DNA of 64,000 nucleotides from the NCBI RefSeq assembly GCF_947507565.1, contig NC_089180.1, forward strand, positions 1,426,001 through 1,490,000, in the 5' to 3' direction. The translations under genes were made by a program, and so were the position numbers. The notes below the pieces were generated by a model that was not told where the DNA came from, ran no database searches, and worked only from the letters and a program-made list of their open reading frames with translations. This DNA is from Oscarella lobularis (Eukaryota > Porifera > Homoscleromorpha > Homosclerophorida > Oscarellidae). This document shows, piece by piece, positions 11,801 to 22,694 of the stretch (position 1 is its first letter; every line of letters starts with the position of its first letter).

Positions 11801-13298
11801 GGCGTTGTTCGTACTCCGCCTCCAGGCGGTATTTATTTTCCGTAAGGCATTGTTCATACTCCTCCGACAGGCGGTATATATATATTTCGTCAGGGTATGT
11901 TTGTACGCTTCCGGAAGCGGTATATATATTTCGTCAGGCGGTGTTCGTACTCCTCCGGCAGGCGAAATACATATTCCGTCAGGCGGTCTTCGTACTTCGC
12001 TGGCAGGCGGTATATATATTCCGTCAGGCATTCTTCGTACTCCGCCGGCAAGCGGTATATATATTCCGTCATGCAGTGTTCTTACTCCGCCGGTAGGCGG
12101 TATATATATTCCGTCAGGCGTTGTACGCACTCCGCCTGCAGGCGGTATATATATATTCCGTCAGGCGTTGTTCGTACTCCGCGTGCAGGAGGTATATACA
12201 GTCGTTGTTCATACTCCTCCGTCAGGCGTTGTTCCTACTCCAGGCGGTAAATATTTTCCGTCAGGCGTTGTTCGTACTCCAGGCGGTAAATATTTTCCGT
12301 CAGGCGTTGTTCGTACTCCAGGCGGTATATATATTCCGACAGGCGTTGTTCGTACTCCAGGCGGTACATATATTCCGTCAGGCATTGTTCGTACTCCGCC
12401 GGTAGGCGGTATACTGCGTCAGGCCGTTGTACGTACTCCGCCGGTAGGCGGTATATATATTTCGTCAGGCGTTGTACGTACTCTTCCGGTAGGCGTTTTA
12501 TATATTCCGTCAGGCACTGTTTGTACTCCGCCGGTAGGTGGTATATATATTCCGTCAGGTATTGTTCGTACTCCGCCGGTAGGCGGTATATATATTCCGT
12601 CAGGCAGTGTTCGTACTCCGCCGGTAGGCGGTATATATATATTTCGTCAGGCAGTGTTCGTACTCCGCCGGTAGGCGGTATATATATATTTCGTCAGGCA
12701 GTGTTCGTACTCCGCCGGTAGGCGGTATATATATTCCGTCAGGGGGCGTTCGTACTCCTCCGGTAGGCGGTATATATATTTCGTCAGGCAGTGTTCGTAC
12801 ACCGCCGGAAGGCCGTGTATAAATTCCGTCAGGCGTTGTTCGTACTCCGCCGGCAAGCGGTATATATTCCGTCAGGTATTGTTCGTACTCCGCCGGTAGG
12901 CGGTATATATATTTCGTCAGGCGTCGTACGTACTCTTCCGGTAGGCGGTATACAGTATATATTCCGTCAGGGGGCGTTCGTACTACTCCGGCAGGCGGAA
13001 TATATATTCCGTCAGGCGTTGTTCGTACTCCTCCGGCAGGCGGTATATATATTCCGTAAGGCATTGTTCGTACTGTGCCTGCAGGCGGTATATATATTCC
13101 GTCAGGCGGCGTTCGTACTACTCCGGCTGGCGGTATATATATTCCGTCAGGCGTTGTTCGTACTCTTCCGGCAGGCGGTATATATATTTCGTCAGGCAGT
13201 GGTCGTACTCCGCCGGTAGGCGGTATATATATTCCGTCAGGCGTTGTACGTACTCCTCCGGTAGGCGGTATATATATTCCGTCAGGGGGCGTTCGTAC
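8837..13298. repeat. 45-bp quasi-palindromic minisatellite, about 100 copies
   Basis: The unit is roughly GGTATATATATTCCGTCAGG then CGTTGTTCGTACTCCGCCGGCAGGC. It contains a TATATATA core and a CCGCC-GGCA-GGCGG inverted repeat, and resembles its own reverse complement. Because 45 is 15 codons, both strands stay open in several frames over hundreds of codons. The plus frame reads IYIPSGGVRTPPAGG and the minus frame reads the similar IYIPPAGGVRTPPDG. Deletions of 1-2 bases between units repeatedly shift the frame. Landmark variants (CTGCGGCAGG junction units) recur near 8852, 9902 and 11502, which suggests higher-order duplication. I regard the long open frames as a by-product of the repeat. Confidence 0.95.
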
Positions 13299-13590
13299 TC
13301 TCTCTACCCTTGCTGGCCGCAGAGCCGACGCGCCAAACTTAAGAGCGCTCTGCTTTAGCTGAGCTTGATTGGCAAACGACGCCAAATCGGAATCAGCGCC
13401 GCCCTTTCGGTACATTGTCAAAGACAAGGACGCCCTCCTGCCGGAACTCGGCCTAACCTCAGTCGACGTAGCATTAGTACAAAGCTCAATTGTCGACTAC
13501 TACTAAAAAACCGATGACCTAGTGAACTATTGTGCAGAAATGTCGGACTCCGTTTCCCATCCTTACCCCACTGGTGACAACATTCCGATA
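13299..13590. other. Boundary between minisatellite and PIKfyve fragment
   Basis: Nonrepetitive sequence. No DEP-domain or later PIKfyve exon was found here. Confidence 0.5.
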
Positions 13591-14464
13591 TCAACGGACG
13601 AGCCAGCAGTGCGTGAATGAGGAAACGGCCGCAGCGCGGCCAGGTGAACTGCCCACCTTACTACCCTCAACACTACCACCAGCCAATTTCAATTCCCTAC
13701 TCGCAGCAGGCGTCACCGCGGCGGCAACAGTAGTCAAAGACGAACTCGTGGACTTGTCCGGCGACGGAGGCTTCAACTGGTGCGGCTCGCCTCGCTGCCG
13801 ACAGTCTTTGACGATCGTCGCGCAATAGTTGCAGACGCGCAAGTCCTTCACTCCGTACGCCCACTGAAGGGGCACCGTCTCCCAGCAACAACGCGAGTAG
13901 AATATCTGACCGCAGACGCGGCAGCGATGGCGACGACGAAACGTCGTGAAAAGGCCGCCGCAGTCGTAGCACGACTTGCAGCTCTCGTCGTTCATCCAGT
14001 ATTGACGAAGATCCTCCTCTTTTGAACCCTTGATAAAGAAAAAATAATTAATTTAATTTAATTTCTAAATTATTTTCTAAATTATTTTTTAGGTTTGAAG
14101 TGCCCTACTTTCTACCTGGGTGTCGATTATTTTCCCGATTCGACTCAGAACTGTCTGCAGAGTTCGCTTTGGCGGAATCGTTCGCAACGATTCCGATTTC
14201 TTTCGTTTAGTCGCCGATATTCCCTTTGTCGCTCTAGCTAAGAAGAATTTTGATCCTGATTTAGACTTTCGTTCCTCTTTGGACTTCGTTGGCGCGAGTC
14301 GCGGCGGAGGAGTGGACGATCGAAATCTTTCCACTTCTGGCTCTTTTTCCTCGTCCCAAGCGTCTTTTGCAAAAGAACTTGCGAAAGAATCCGCCCGTTC
14401 GCGTTCGCGGTTCGGGCGTTAGTGGCCCAAATGACGTCAGACTCCGTCGGCGAGATTCGTCCAT
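13591..14464 (-). pseudogene. PIKFYVE: PIKfyve N-terminus (FYVE zinc finger)
   Basis: PIKfyve makes PtdIns(3,5)P2 on endosomes and binds PtdIns3P through its FYVE finger. Exon 1 (14464-14116) starts MDESRRRSLTSFGPLTPEP, echoing the family's N-terminal PLTP motif, and ends with TVLSRIGKIIDTQ. Exon 2 (from 14028) reads EEDLRQYWMNDESCKSCYDC then FTTFRRRHRCRVCGQIFYSR, the FYVE cysteines plus the RRHHCR-type lipid-binding motif, here RRRHRCR. DLRVCNYC closes the finger. Within exon 1 the frame must switch between PLTPEP and DSFASSFAKDAWDEE, so there is a small indel or missed intron. The DEP, chaperonin-like and kinase regions (over 1,800 residues in the family) are absent; the minisatellite lies where they should follow. 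Confidence 0.8.
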
Positions 14465-14569
14465 TTTTCGTTTCCCCAGACGCGCGCTAAAAGATCGGAC
14501 GGAACCCCTGACGTCATACTGAACGTCATACTGAACGTCATGGGTATGAGTGGCGTTGTTTTCACTAAC

Positions 14570-15413
14570 CCGAACCACTTCATATCTCTAAACGCCAGCT
14601 CGGTGAGAGATAGGTACGAGCTGTTCTTGTCCACTGCCAGACGGATATTCTTCTTTATGGCATTGAGATCGTTAACGGTCGAATCGACGCCACTGAACGC
14701 GTCCCAAGCGCGCATCTCCTTGTCAAGAGCGCGAATGTCCTTGACGAATTTCTTCAAATCGATGTCCATCGTTTCGACCTTGACCTGTCGCCACAGCGTC
14801 GTCTTCCACTCCTCGATCGAACTGTGAACCAATTTGACGACGTCCCACAGTTGCTTCAGTTGACCGACTTCGCGTCGACGGCACGCTTTCAGTTGCCGAT
14901 AGTCGGGCGTGTTTACCTCGAACAGCGAAGCCGATTCGTGTAGGGCGCCCATTTCGCGTTCGAGCGCGGCGACTTCGACGTGCAGCCGATCGAGACGCGC
15001 GTACGCGTTCGACGAATGTACGCAAGCGGCGCGGTTCGTCGAAAGAGCTCTCGGAACTCGTGCTGCTTCACGTCGAACGAAGAGCACTTCTTTCGAATGA
15101 TCGCCACTTCGTTCGCTTGGAGTGGCGCGACGACTGGCTTCGCTGTCGCCGCCACTTTTTTCAGGTTCGTCCATCGATCGGTCACAGCTCTTCGAGGAGC
15201 GTGTGCACCTGGACGGACATCTCCTGTTCGTACGTCTTCAGAAGATCGATCGTTTGCTTGAGCGGTTCGAACATGTTGTCCGTGTTCGGTGTGCGATCTT
15301 TGACGGCCATCAAATGCCCGATAACGGCAACGAGACCGTCCTAGTCGCCGTCTTCGACCTCTTTGGCCAATCCCGCATCGACTCGCATGATGAAAGCAGC
15401 CAGGTCGTCGAGA
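14570..15413 (-). pseudogene. Axonemal dynein heavy chain (DNAH9/11/17-like) tail fragment
   Basis: Outer-arm dynein heavy chains power ciliary beating. The fragment begins after an ATAG acceptor with DDLAAFIMRVDAGLAKEVED and continues GHLMAVKDR, FEPLKQTIDLLKTYEQEM, VAPLQANEVAIIRKKCSSF, KQHEFRELFRR, MGALHESASLFEVN and LDKEMRAWDAFSGVDSTV. This follows the linker-proximal tail of the family closely. Lesions: an in-frame TAG (15341-15343) where relatives have tyrosine in the GDYDGL motif, a frame break at the LEEL/P junction (about 15183), and another between RRTAPLAY and the LDRLHVE stretch (about 15010-15030). It stops at a GTTAGT donor (14569) only 105 bases before the PIKfyve start codon, with no continuing dynein exon. 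Confidence 0.85.
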
Positions 15414-16486
15414 CTATAAAAAATTAAAAATTAACAAAGGCATTCAAATTAAATTATACAGATAAGGATCTTACCTGCTTGTGACGTGTCGAGCAAGGTG
15501 GTTCTTAAAAAAATTGCTAAGCTCAGTGCATGATTCCACCCACAATAATGACCCCCTTACTTGAACGAATGGTGGCAAAGCTCTTCTAGCTTACCTACCC
15601 TTTCTCCTCCCATGATCACCTCGAAACTCTTTTTCCCAACAACACAACATAACAGTCTAAATCGGGGCAAAAACCCACCTTAATGACGACAAAAACACGC
15701 CTAAAGACACACGAAACCCAAAATAGGACTGAAAGGCGTCGAAAAACACAGCGATCGCCGGTACGAAAAATTCCCGTGCGCAACGGAGCCTCAGAACATG
15801 CTCAGAACTCGATCGCGCAACGATAAGAAGCCCGTCTAGACGCAACAGGACCCATTCGAACGACAGCGAACGCTCGCCAAGGGCGCGCATCGAAATCCCT
15901 CGCACGCGTACAGGGGCCCCAGAACCGCTCGCGCAACAATCGTCATCCTCTCTTACCCGTGTAGAAAGGTCATTCGACCTTCGATGTCGCGGCGTTCCTC
16001 CGTTATCCCGTCAAACGACGAACGAAAATACCTGTGCAACCCGGATGCACCAAAACCAAGACATACATGTATGACCTCCTGCGCTGAAATGCTCTCCTCC
16101 CGCTCATTCCAACAAACACACAGGCGAAACCATAGCCCAAAACCGCGAAAACGTCAGTTTCTATAGAGGCACATGGCATGAATGAACGGTTCGCTAGATC
16201 TCCTAGCCACTATACCTATGTTAATTTCCCCACATGACCCCCACGAAACGAATCACCACACGGTTAACCCGTAAGTTGAATTGTCCCAAAGTACGTTTTG
16301 GCTTAGCCTGTGACCAGGCCTTCTCCCTGATCCCGTATAAGAGGACCCCAATCAGGAAACCGCCTGAACTTAACAATTGATCAACTCTCTTTTACACGTG
16401 ATTTGGTCAGGTGGTACACGTAATAAGTCAAAGAACACGCTCCACCTGCTACTTTATCAAATTCTATCAAACTCTATCAAACTCTA
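15414..16486. other. Stretch without recognised gene
   Basis: Nothing convincing on either strand. Open frames at 15657-15905 and 15984-16166 have no family resemblance. Confidence 0.5.
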
Positions 16487-17025
16487 TCAAATAATAGAAA
16501 AAAATACGAAGGACAAATTTGCGTTCAGTGTGTTTATCACTGTCTCAATGTGAGGACTTGAGACAACTTCAATGAGAACGATAGGCTTGTCCTTATCCCA
16601 GTAGACAACAACATCAGGCTTTATATTCGAACGTGTGAAGACGTTGATGGGAAGCTCGTAACGCCTCACTTTACTATCTTTCTTGATGTTGTAATTCTCT
16701 ATTATCAAGGCTTCATCCTGACTTAGCACTTTGTTGATCCACGCCTCCACCATGTCGTAATCCTCTTGTGATTGCCTTGAAGAGAGGATGGACTAATTTC
16801 GAGAAAGTCAGTCAAGTTGTACGCGTTTCCTTCGCCCAATGTAGAAAGAAGATTTTCATCCTTTTTTCCTTCGACTTTACTCGCGTCAAAAAATTCAATT
16901 GGAAAAGGAGTCGTCATTGGGACTTTTCCTCCCGACCGTCTTGCTGCGAATGATGTTGACAGTAACGCATTGGGCTTCGCACAGTGCGTCTTGCGCGGCG
17001 TTTGTAGTATCTCTTCTGCATACAC
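16487..17025 (-). pseudogene. Second Crinkler-like nuclease fragment, frameshifted
   Basis: Two overlapping minus-strand frames (17025-16723 and 16753-16487) make one continuous reading if the frame is shifted near 16770: LTDFLEISPSS then QSQEDYDMVEAWINKVL. Further on, KPDVVVYWDKDKPIVLIEVV has the PD...(D/E) spacing seen in the nuclease-like part of the intact gene at 2437, although the usual ExK/Q is EVV here. No kinase-like region follows. It looks like a decayed relative of the 2437-4250 gene. Homology between the two is inferred from motif layout only. Confidence 0.45.
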
Positions 17026-18253
17026 AAACGTTATAGTTAAGGTTAGGACTAGCGCTAGTATTTTAGGATGAGGTCGTTTATACGATTTTACATTCCGGTG
17101 CGGGGGCGCGGTAAAGGGACCGACGGGGTGATAAAACCCATATCATCCCGTTGTCAAGTGACAACGGGGGTGATATGGGAAAGGTCCCGGCTCTCATCTC
17201 ACCCGCTGTCATTGAGAAAGGTCCCGTGTAGTTTGAAAATTAGATCATCGAATTCGCAGTTGGCACCCGCGCGAACAGCCTCTATCAACGCGTCCTAAGT
17301 GTTGCGCCTTAAAAAAAGAAAAAAAAAGAAAAGAAAAGAAAAAAACGTGGAAAGAACTAGATTTGAACCGGCGCAGCATATTAGCATACCCAGCACTCAA
17401 ATCCGAAGTCTTACGAAATATCCGGGACATCGGCAGTTCGTTTCGTCGATTTGCCATGCTCGATCTCCTTCTGATCGTACAGTGTAGTCCGGGGCGCTTC
17501 TGTTGCTTTTATCATGGTCTGGTACGTTGAATGCGTCGAATTGGGGTCGCACGAGCCTCGCACGACTTCCTATCGCCGTCGTTTTTAGGTTCATCGACTC
17601 CCGAATGCTTTCAGCGCTCTTCAAACGACGAATCAGAGTAGAAGGAACGGGATTCTTTCACATACGACGCATCGAAATCGATGTGGATCGCGAAATGACA
17701 CTCGTTAGTCGTCTTAGCCTCGCCAAAAAAGAAAGGAAATCATTTTTCTTTTCGATTAGGCAATCGAACACTTTGCTCTCAACACGCCTTTTCGAAATCC
17801 CAATGCAGCGTAAGCGTGCACGCCAAAACACCTCAAATCGATCTCATTTTGAATTTGAACTAGGCGATATTTGACGGTGAAATCAACGTCAAAACGACAA
17901 GACGAAGAGGAGGAGAGGAAAGCGGCAGTGAAAATGACAGAAGAGCGCTCACGGACGGAGGTTTGGGATTCTTTGCACGACTAAAACGCTATCTCTTTGT
18001 CGCTCTATGGAATGTTAGAATATCATCTTGGGTTAATTAATTAATTATTTTTTATAATTAAGGTTGTTGATTTTGTGGCGTGTGATGCTTTGGTGGATGT
18101 CGAAAATGACGCGTGGCCATGTGGCCATGCGCATACAGTATCCTTATTGAGAGAATTTATACTGAAATTGCCTGACGTAAATAGTTGCGTCAATAAACGA
18201 GCGAAATTCGATCGCGTTTCTTTCCTATGTAGGAAATTAGCGTTGCGATGGAA
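17026..18253. other. Stretch without recognised gene
   Basis: Contains a purine-rich tract at 17309-17346 and a TTAATTAATTAATT block near 18034. Open frames at 17503-17874 and 18075-18266 show no recognisable motif. Confidence 0.5.
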
Positions 18254-20028
18254 CAGTGCAAGATGAAATTATCGTCGCAAAGCGGAAAACTTGCACCTCC
18301 TCTTGGTACATATAATCAATATAATAATTAAAGTATTTTTTGATGTTTTTCTCTAAAGTTACTCTTTTGTCGTCTGAACCGGAAGTGCAGTACGTTGCCC
18401 TGCGCAACATCAATTTGGTTGTTCAGAAGAGGCGAAATTGTTTTTTCTTGCAACATTGTTTCTATTTGCGATTTAGACCCAAGGTTCTTCAGAACGAGAT
18501 GAAGGTTTTCTTTGTCAAGTACAACAATCCAATCTACGTCAAATTAGAGAAGTTGGACATCATGATACGACTCACTACGGTGTCAAACATTGCCCAAGTC
18601 CTAGCTGAATTGAAAGAGTAAGAAATACATAATTAATAATCGATTAATTATTACGATTTTTATCTAGATGTACTACGGAAGTGGATGTCCATTTCGTGAG
18701 GAAGTCAGTCAGAGCTATTGGCGTTGTGCTATCAAAGTCGAAGTAAAAATCATATTTTGGTCACGTGATATCTATTAATTTATTTATTAGCAAACGGCTG
18801 AACGTTGCGTTTCCACGCTCGTCGAATTGATTCAGACGAAAGTCAATTACGTTGTCCAAGAAGCCATCGTTGTTATCAAAGTGAGTAATGACGTCATTAT
18901 TTTAATTACTTATTTAATTATGGTTGTTGTGACAGGACATCTTTCGTAAATATCCCAATAAGTACGAGAATATCATAGCAACGCTGTGTGAGAATCTCGA
19001 CTCACTCGACGAACCAGAAGCAAAGTGAGTACAAAGTCTCCATCATTGACTTAAATTGATATAAATGAGTTCTCTAGGGCTTCTATGATCTGGATTGTGG
19101 GAGAATACGCGGAGAGAATTGATAACGCTAATGAGCTACTCAAGTCCTTTCTTGACGGTTTCCAAGACGAAAGCACCATGGTGGGCGTGGTCTGATATTG
19201 ATTATATAATCTAGCTTCATTTATTTAGGTTCAACTTCAACTTCTCACTGCCATTGTGAAGCTCTTTCTCAAGCGTCCTTCTGAGACTCAGGAACTCGTT
19301 CAGCAACAGGTACGTGGCACACGTGACTTAAAACTATATATTTATTTATTTTTTAGGAGAGTGATAATCCTGATTTGCGTGATCGTGGATACATTTATTA
19401 TGCGATTGCTATCAACAGATCCTGCTGCTGCTGCTAAGGTCCCGTTTGTTCACATAGGCTTTAGATTAATAATTAATTAATTTTGTAGGAGGTTGCTTTG
19501 GCTGAGAAGCCTTTGATATCGGAAGAGACGGATCGTCTTGAACCGACTCTTTTGGACGGTAGAAAAGAGGTCACGTGACGTCTTTGATATATAGAATATT
19601 TTTTCTAGAATTGATTTGCCACATTTCTACGTTGGCTTCCGTCTACCACAAGCCTCCGAGTGCATTCGTCGAAGGACGAACGCCAGGGAAACGAGTCACG
19701 TTGCCACAGAGAGCAGAACCGTAAATGTATATTAATTAAAAAAAATTGATTTTAAATTAGAAATAATTTTGACTTAGATCACCGGCTGCGGGCGGCGTCA
19801 ACGTAAGCGCCTCAGGCAGCGGCCGCCGCTCCGGCCCCAGCTCCAGCTGCCGTTCAACCAACAGTTATTCAAGCGCCTCAAGATTCTCTAATAGGCGATC
19901 TTCTCTGCATGGATTTGGGGCCACCTCAGCCACAAACGATGCCCGCTGCTGCTCCCGCCTTCGCCCCCAGCGGCGGCGGCGGAGGCGGCGGAGGAATGGA
20001 TCTTCTTGGCGGAGGCCTAGATGAATTG
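18254..20028 (+). pseudogene. AP1B1: AP-1/AP-2 complex beta subunit (beta-adaptin), trunk-to-hinge part
   Basis: Beta-adaptins are clathrin-adaptor subunits that recruit clathrin through the hinge. Eleven exons (18254-18305, 18359-18617, 18668-18742, 18789-18880, 18936-19024, 19078-19180, 19229-19309, 19357-19438, 19489-19558, 19609-19720, 19778-20028) read [79 protein letters not shown] and LAEKPLISEETDRLEPTLLD. The hinge has the clathrin-box-like GDLLCMDLGPP. Exon 2 contains a 45-base GC-AG intron (18432-18476). One-base frame breaks occur near 18722 (RAIG/RCAIKVE), 19401 (GYIY/RLLSTDP) and 19820. The first ~270 residues and the whole C-terminal appendage are missing. AP1B1 and AP2B1 cannot be separated on this evidence. 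Confidence 0.88.
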
Positions 20029-20817
20029 GTAAGAGAAGTAGTAGGACGCGGCGTTTACGCAGTGCGTGTTCACGCGCGAGTAGCTAGTTATTAGTGAGCT
20101 GCAATTTTTGGCGCCAATTCGTCGCCTCTCTGGTAGCTACAGTAGTTGTTAGTCAGCTGCAATTTTGGCGCCAACGTCTCCTCTCATGAGATAGAGCCCT
20201 AGAGTGATAAATTTGGTTCTGTTGCGGACGCGTCAGACGGTAGAGTAGTGTACAGTTGAGTTGGATGCTAGGAACCCGTTTGATGCGCGAGCGTACACGT
20301 TTCTAGCGCGTTTCCCAGACGATTTCTAAAATTTATTTAATGTACTTTTTTTCTTTTTTTAGGGGGGGAGGTCTTTTAGGCGAGGGGATTCGGGAGAGTG
20401 TCAGATAAGTGCATTATATAATACTATATGTTATTTGGGCTTTGGTTGCTGTGTGTAGGGGTGGATCAAATACGGAGGGTCGATACTATTTAGGTGGTAT
20501 AGATTTATTTTTAGTTTTTGGAATTATTTCTAATTTTTTTACTTTAGGGGAAACCCAGCGGAGGAGTCGTCGATTCGCTGAAAACGTCGATCTTGTCCGG
20601 TCCTGAAAAATTTACGTAAAAAGGAGACTAACTGAACGCGCTTTTTGGACACTCGTACTGTATTCCTCAGGCTGCGTTTTTTGGTTAGTGTATCTTGCGA
20701 GTGTACGGCATGGGATTTTTGTAGAGTTTCTATTAGAGATTTTTGTTTAGCACAAAAGATATACGGGACGTCGATTGTTGTCAAGGCTACAACGTAACGG
20801 ATACCCTTTTGTACGCG
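20029..20817. other. Stretch without recognised gene
   Basis: Lies where the beta-adaptin appendage domain would be expected; no appendage-like exon was found. A run GGGGGGAGG follows a polypyrimidine tract at 20345-20362. Confidence 0.5.
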
Positions 20818-21374
20818 ATGGCTGATTTTGTCGTCGACGAAGCGACCGTGCCCGTAGCGAACAAAGAAAACAAGCATCTACAGGCCGTACGTTCGTTCTT
20901 GAACGCGAAATTCGACTCCCTTCGTCCAGGTCCAACGAAAGCAGAAAGAAATCGCTTCGCTAGAGGCTCAAATCGAAGAGCACAATGAAAGAATTCAGTC
21001 TCTTTCCGATCATATGAAAAATATTCGACAGGAGCAGCAGCACAGCCAAGTGAAAGAGGGAAATCTTCCTTTTTTCAACGACGCTCGACACAGTTCGAGC
21101 TAGTTCCCTTTCAGGCTCTTCTCGACGCTCGAAAGAAGGAACTCGGTACCGAAGAACATTTTAAATTGCTCGGTAGGCGCCAGTTGTTCGCCTAGCTGTT
21201 TGTTTGGAGTCGTTTTTAGCTGAGAGAGAGACCGGTCGCCTTGGGATCGATATGCGGAAAATCGAGTCGGACATTCGCGAACTCAGGGAGCAGCTGAACG
21301 GTTACGAGAATAGCAAACTTCGACTCGGACAGAGGATCGAGGGTTTGAAGGGCCAAATGAAGTGGGACCAACAG
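20818..21374 (+). CDS. CCDC39: CCDC39 N-terminus (ciliary 96-nm ruler coiled coil), partial
   Basis: CCDC39 pairs with CCDC40 to set the 96-nm repeat of axonemal doublets. Four exons join in phase without stops for 134 codons: 20818-20886 (MADFVVDEATVPVANKENKH), 20930-21049 (KQKEIASLEAQIEEHNERIQ), 21115-21172 (ARKKELGTEEHFKLL) and 21220-21374 (AERETGRLGIDMRKIESDI then GLKGQMKWDQQ). The VPVANKENK motif near the start and the NWDQQ-like end match the human protein. Introns are 43, 65 and 47 bases. The rest (over 700 residues in relatives) is not seen downstream. Unlike its neighbours this piece carries no frame lesion. Confidence 0.85.
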
Positions 21375-21725
21375 GTAGAAGCCACACGAGCCTTTGAGAA
21401 AGAGAGAGATCATTCATTGCCCAGACCTTGGACTAATGGATCGATAGACTGCTCTAAGAGTTTTTTCATGATCTCCAAGGCACATTTTATTCTTCCACAC
21501 ACGCACACTTGCAGCGATTTTATACATTCATGCAGTCTACAAAAAAAGCCTTGACTATGTAGCCAAACTCTTACATGTCCAATTTCCTGCGATTCTTCTG
21601 TCTTCGTACGACCTAGAAATTCCTATTTGGCCAAACTCTTCGATTCTTCTGTCTTCTTCATCCATCATTTTCCTTCGGCCCACGACCTAGAAATTCAATC
21701 GCTCCAACCTAAAAAAAAAGGATAG
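21375..21725. other. No recognised exon
   Basis: The next CCDC39 exon should lie here but is not recognisable. A pair of similar segments (AAACTCTTCGATTCTTCTGTCTTC-like) occurs near 21566-21660. Confidence 0.4.
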
Positions 21726-22463
21726 TTATCTGTCAAATAATCGTTGTACGTACCTTTTGATTTGCGTCCGTATTAGCGTTATCCAGGCTACACCGCGTGG
21801 AGGTTCGGACGCTTCGTAGCCCAGGCGAGTCTTCGCAAAGCGATGACCCCCTTCCAAAAAATTTCGGGCGAGTTGCGGGTCCTCGGCCAATCCATTCAGT
21901 ACCCACCTGGATGAGAATCGGCCCCTAATACCGAAACCCCGGTGCGCTGGTACCAAAGCCTTCGGTATGTCTTCCTGAGAAGAACCGGGCCGTGTGGAAT
22001 GGAGAGAGGCTGACTGCTGTTTGTAGGAGTCGACAATGAAGACAGTGCAATGGAGGAATCGAAGGCTCCTGGGCTGGATCATCGTCGGTCTAATCGCGTC
22101 GTTCGGGTGAGAAAAGTGCCGGCAACCAGACCATATAGTTGAACACCCCCTCCAAGCCGTATCCACTCAGCTTAACGCGGATCGTGCTTGTTGACGACAA
22201 TAAGACCTCGAACGATCCGTCTGCCCAGTGCGTAAACCGAGGCCGAAGCCCCCCATCGCCCCGCTTACGAGCTCCGGCACGGAATTAACCGTGGGCCACG
22301 CTGAGTTCCAACTATCCTTCCTTGCCTTCTGCCAAAGCCCCCGAGCCAGTCCTCTCAAGGATGAGACGCAGCGAACCGCGACGCACCCACCCTCATCCGC
22401 AACTGAAGGAAGATCGGTGTGCGCTTTGCTTTTGAATCGTGTAGCTCCGCCCAGCGCGCTCAT
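21726..22463 (-). CDS. Two adjacent unrecognised open frames
   Basis: Minus-strand frames 22463-22167 (98 codons) and 22166-21726 (146 codons) abut head to tail. The second contains RFSSRWVLNGLAEDPQLARN and EGGHRFAKTRLGYEASEPPR; the first contains LWQKARKDSWNSAWPTV. Base composition is GC-richer than the flanks. The product is unknown; it could be translation of a multicopy noncoding sequence (for example rDNA-associated) rather than a protein gene. I compared it mentally with 18S and 28S rRNA and saw no match. Confidence 0.25.
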
Positions 22464-22694
22464 TGGTCCGCCGGGGTCACGTGGGGCTCACCTAGCGCTC
22501 TCATTGGTCCGAGAAATTAAGGTGCCACTTTTGACGCGTTGCCCTGTCGGCAGCCAAGTCAGCAGTTTATTTTTGGAAAGGAAGTGATGTAATCATAGAT
22601 ACGTATATGATGACGTTACGCGTAGGCCTAGCGCACGCTGTCGAACACTGGCAGACGCGTTCGGTCGTCGTCCCTTGCTCGGAATGAGCGCCGA

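Noticed and set aside
8837-13298. CRISPR-like array
   Set aside because: Units are contiguous with no unique spacers, and the host is a eukaryote.
8563-13427. Very long open frames (up to 456 codons) on both strands in the repeat array
   Set aside because: The 45-bp unit is a multiple of three and lacks stops in most frames, so openness is automatic. Frames switch at 1-2 base deletions between units, which would not be tolerated in a translated protein.
17345-17460. tRNA-like B-box (GGTTCAAATCT on the minus strand followed by poly-T)
   Set aside because: The T-arm and acceptor stems do not pair. At most a SINE relic.
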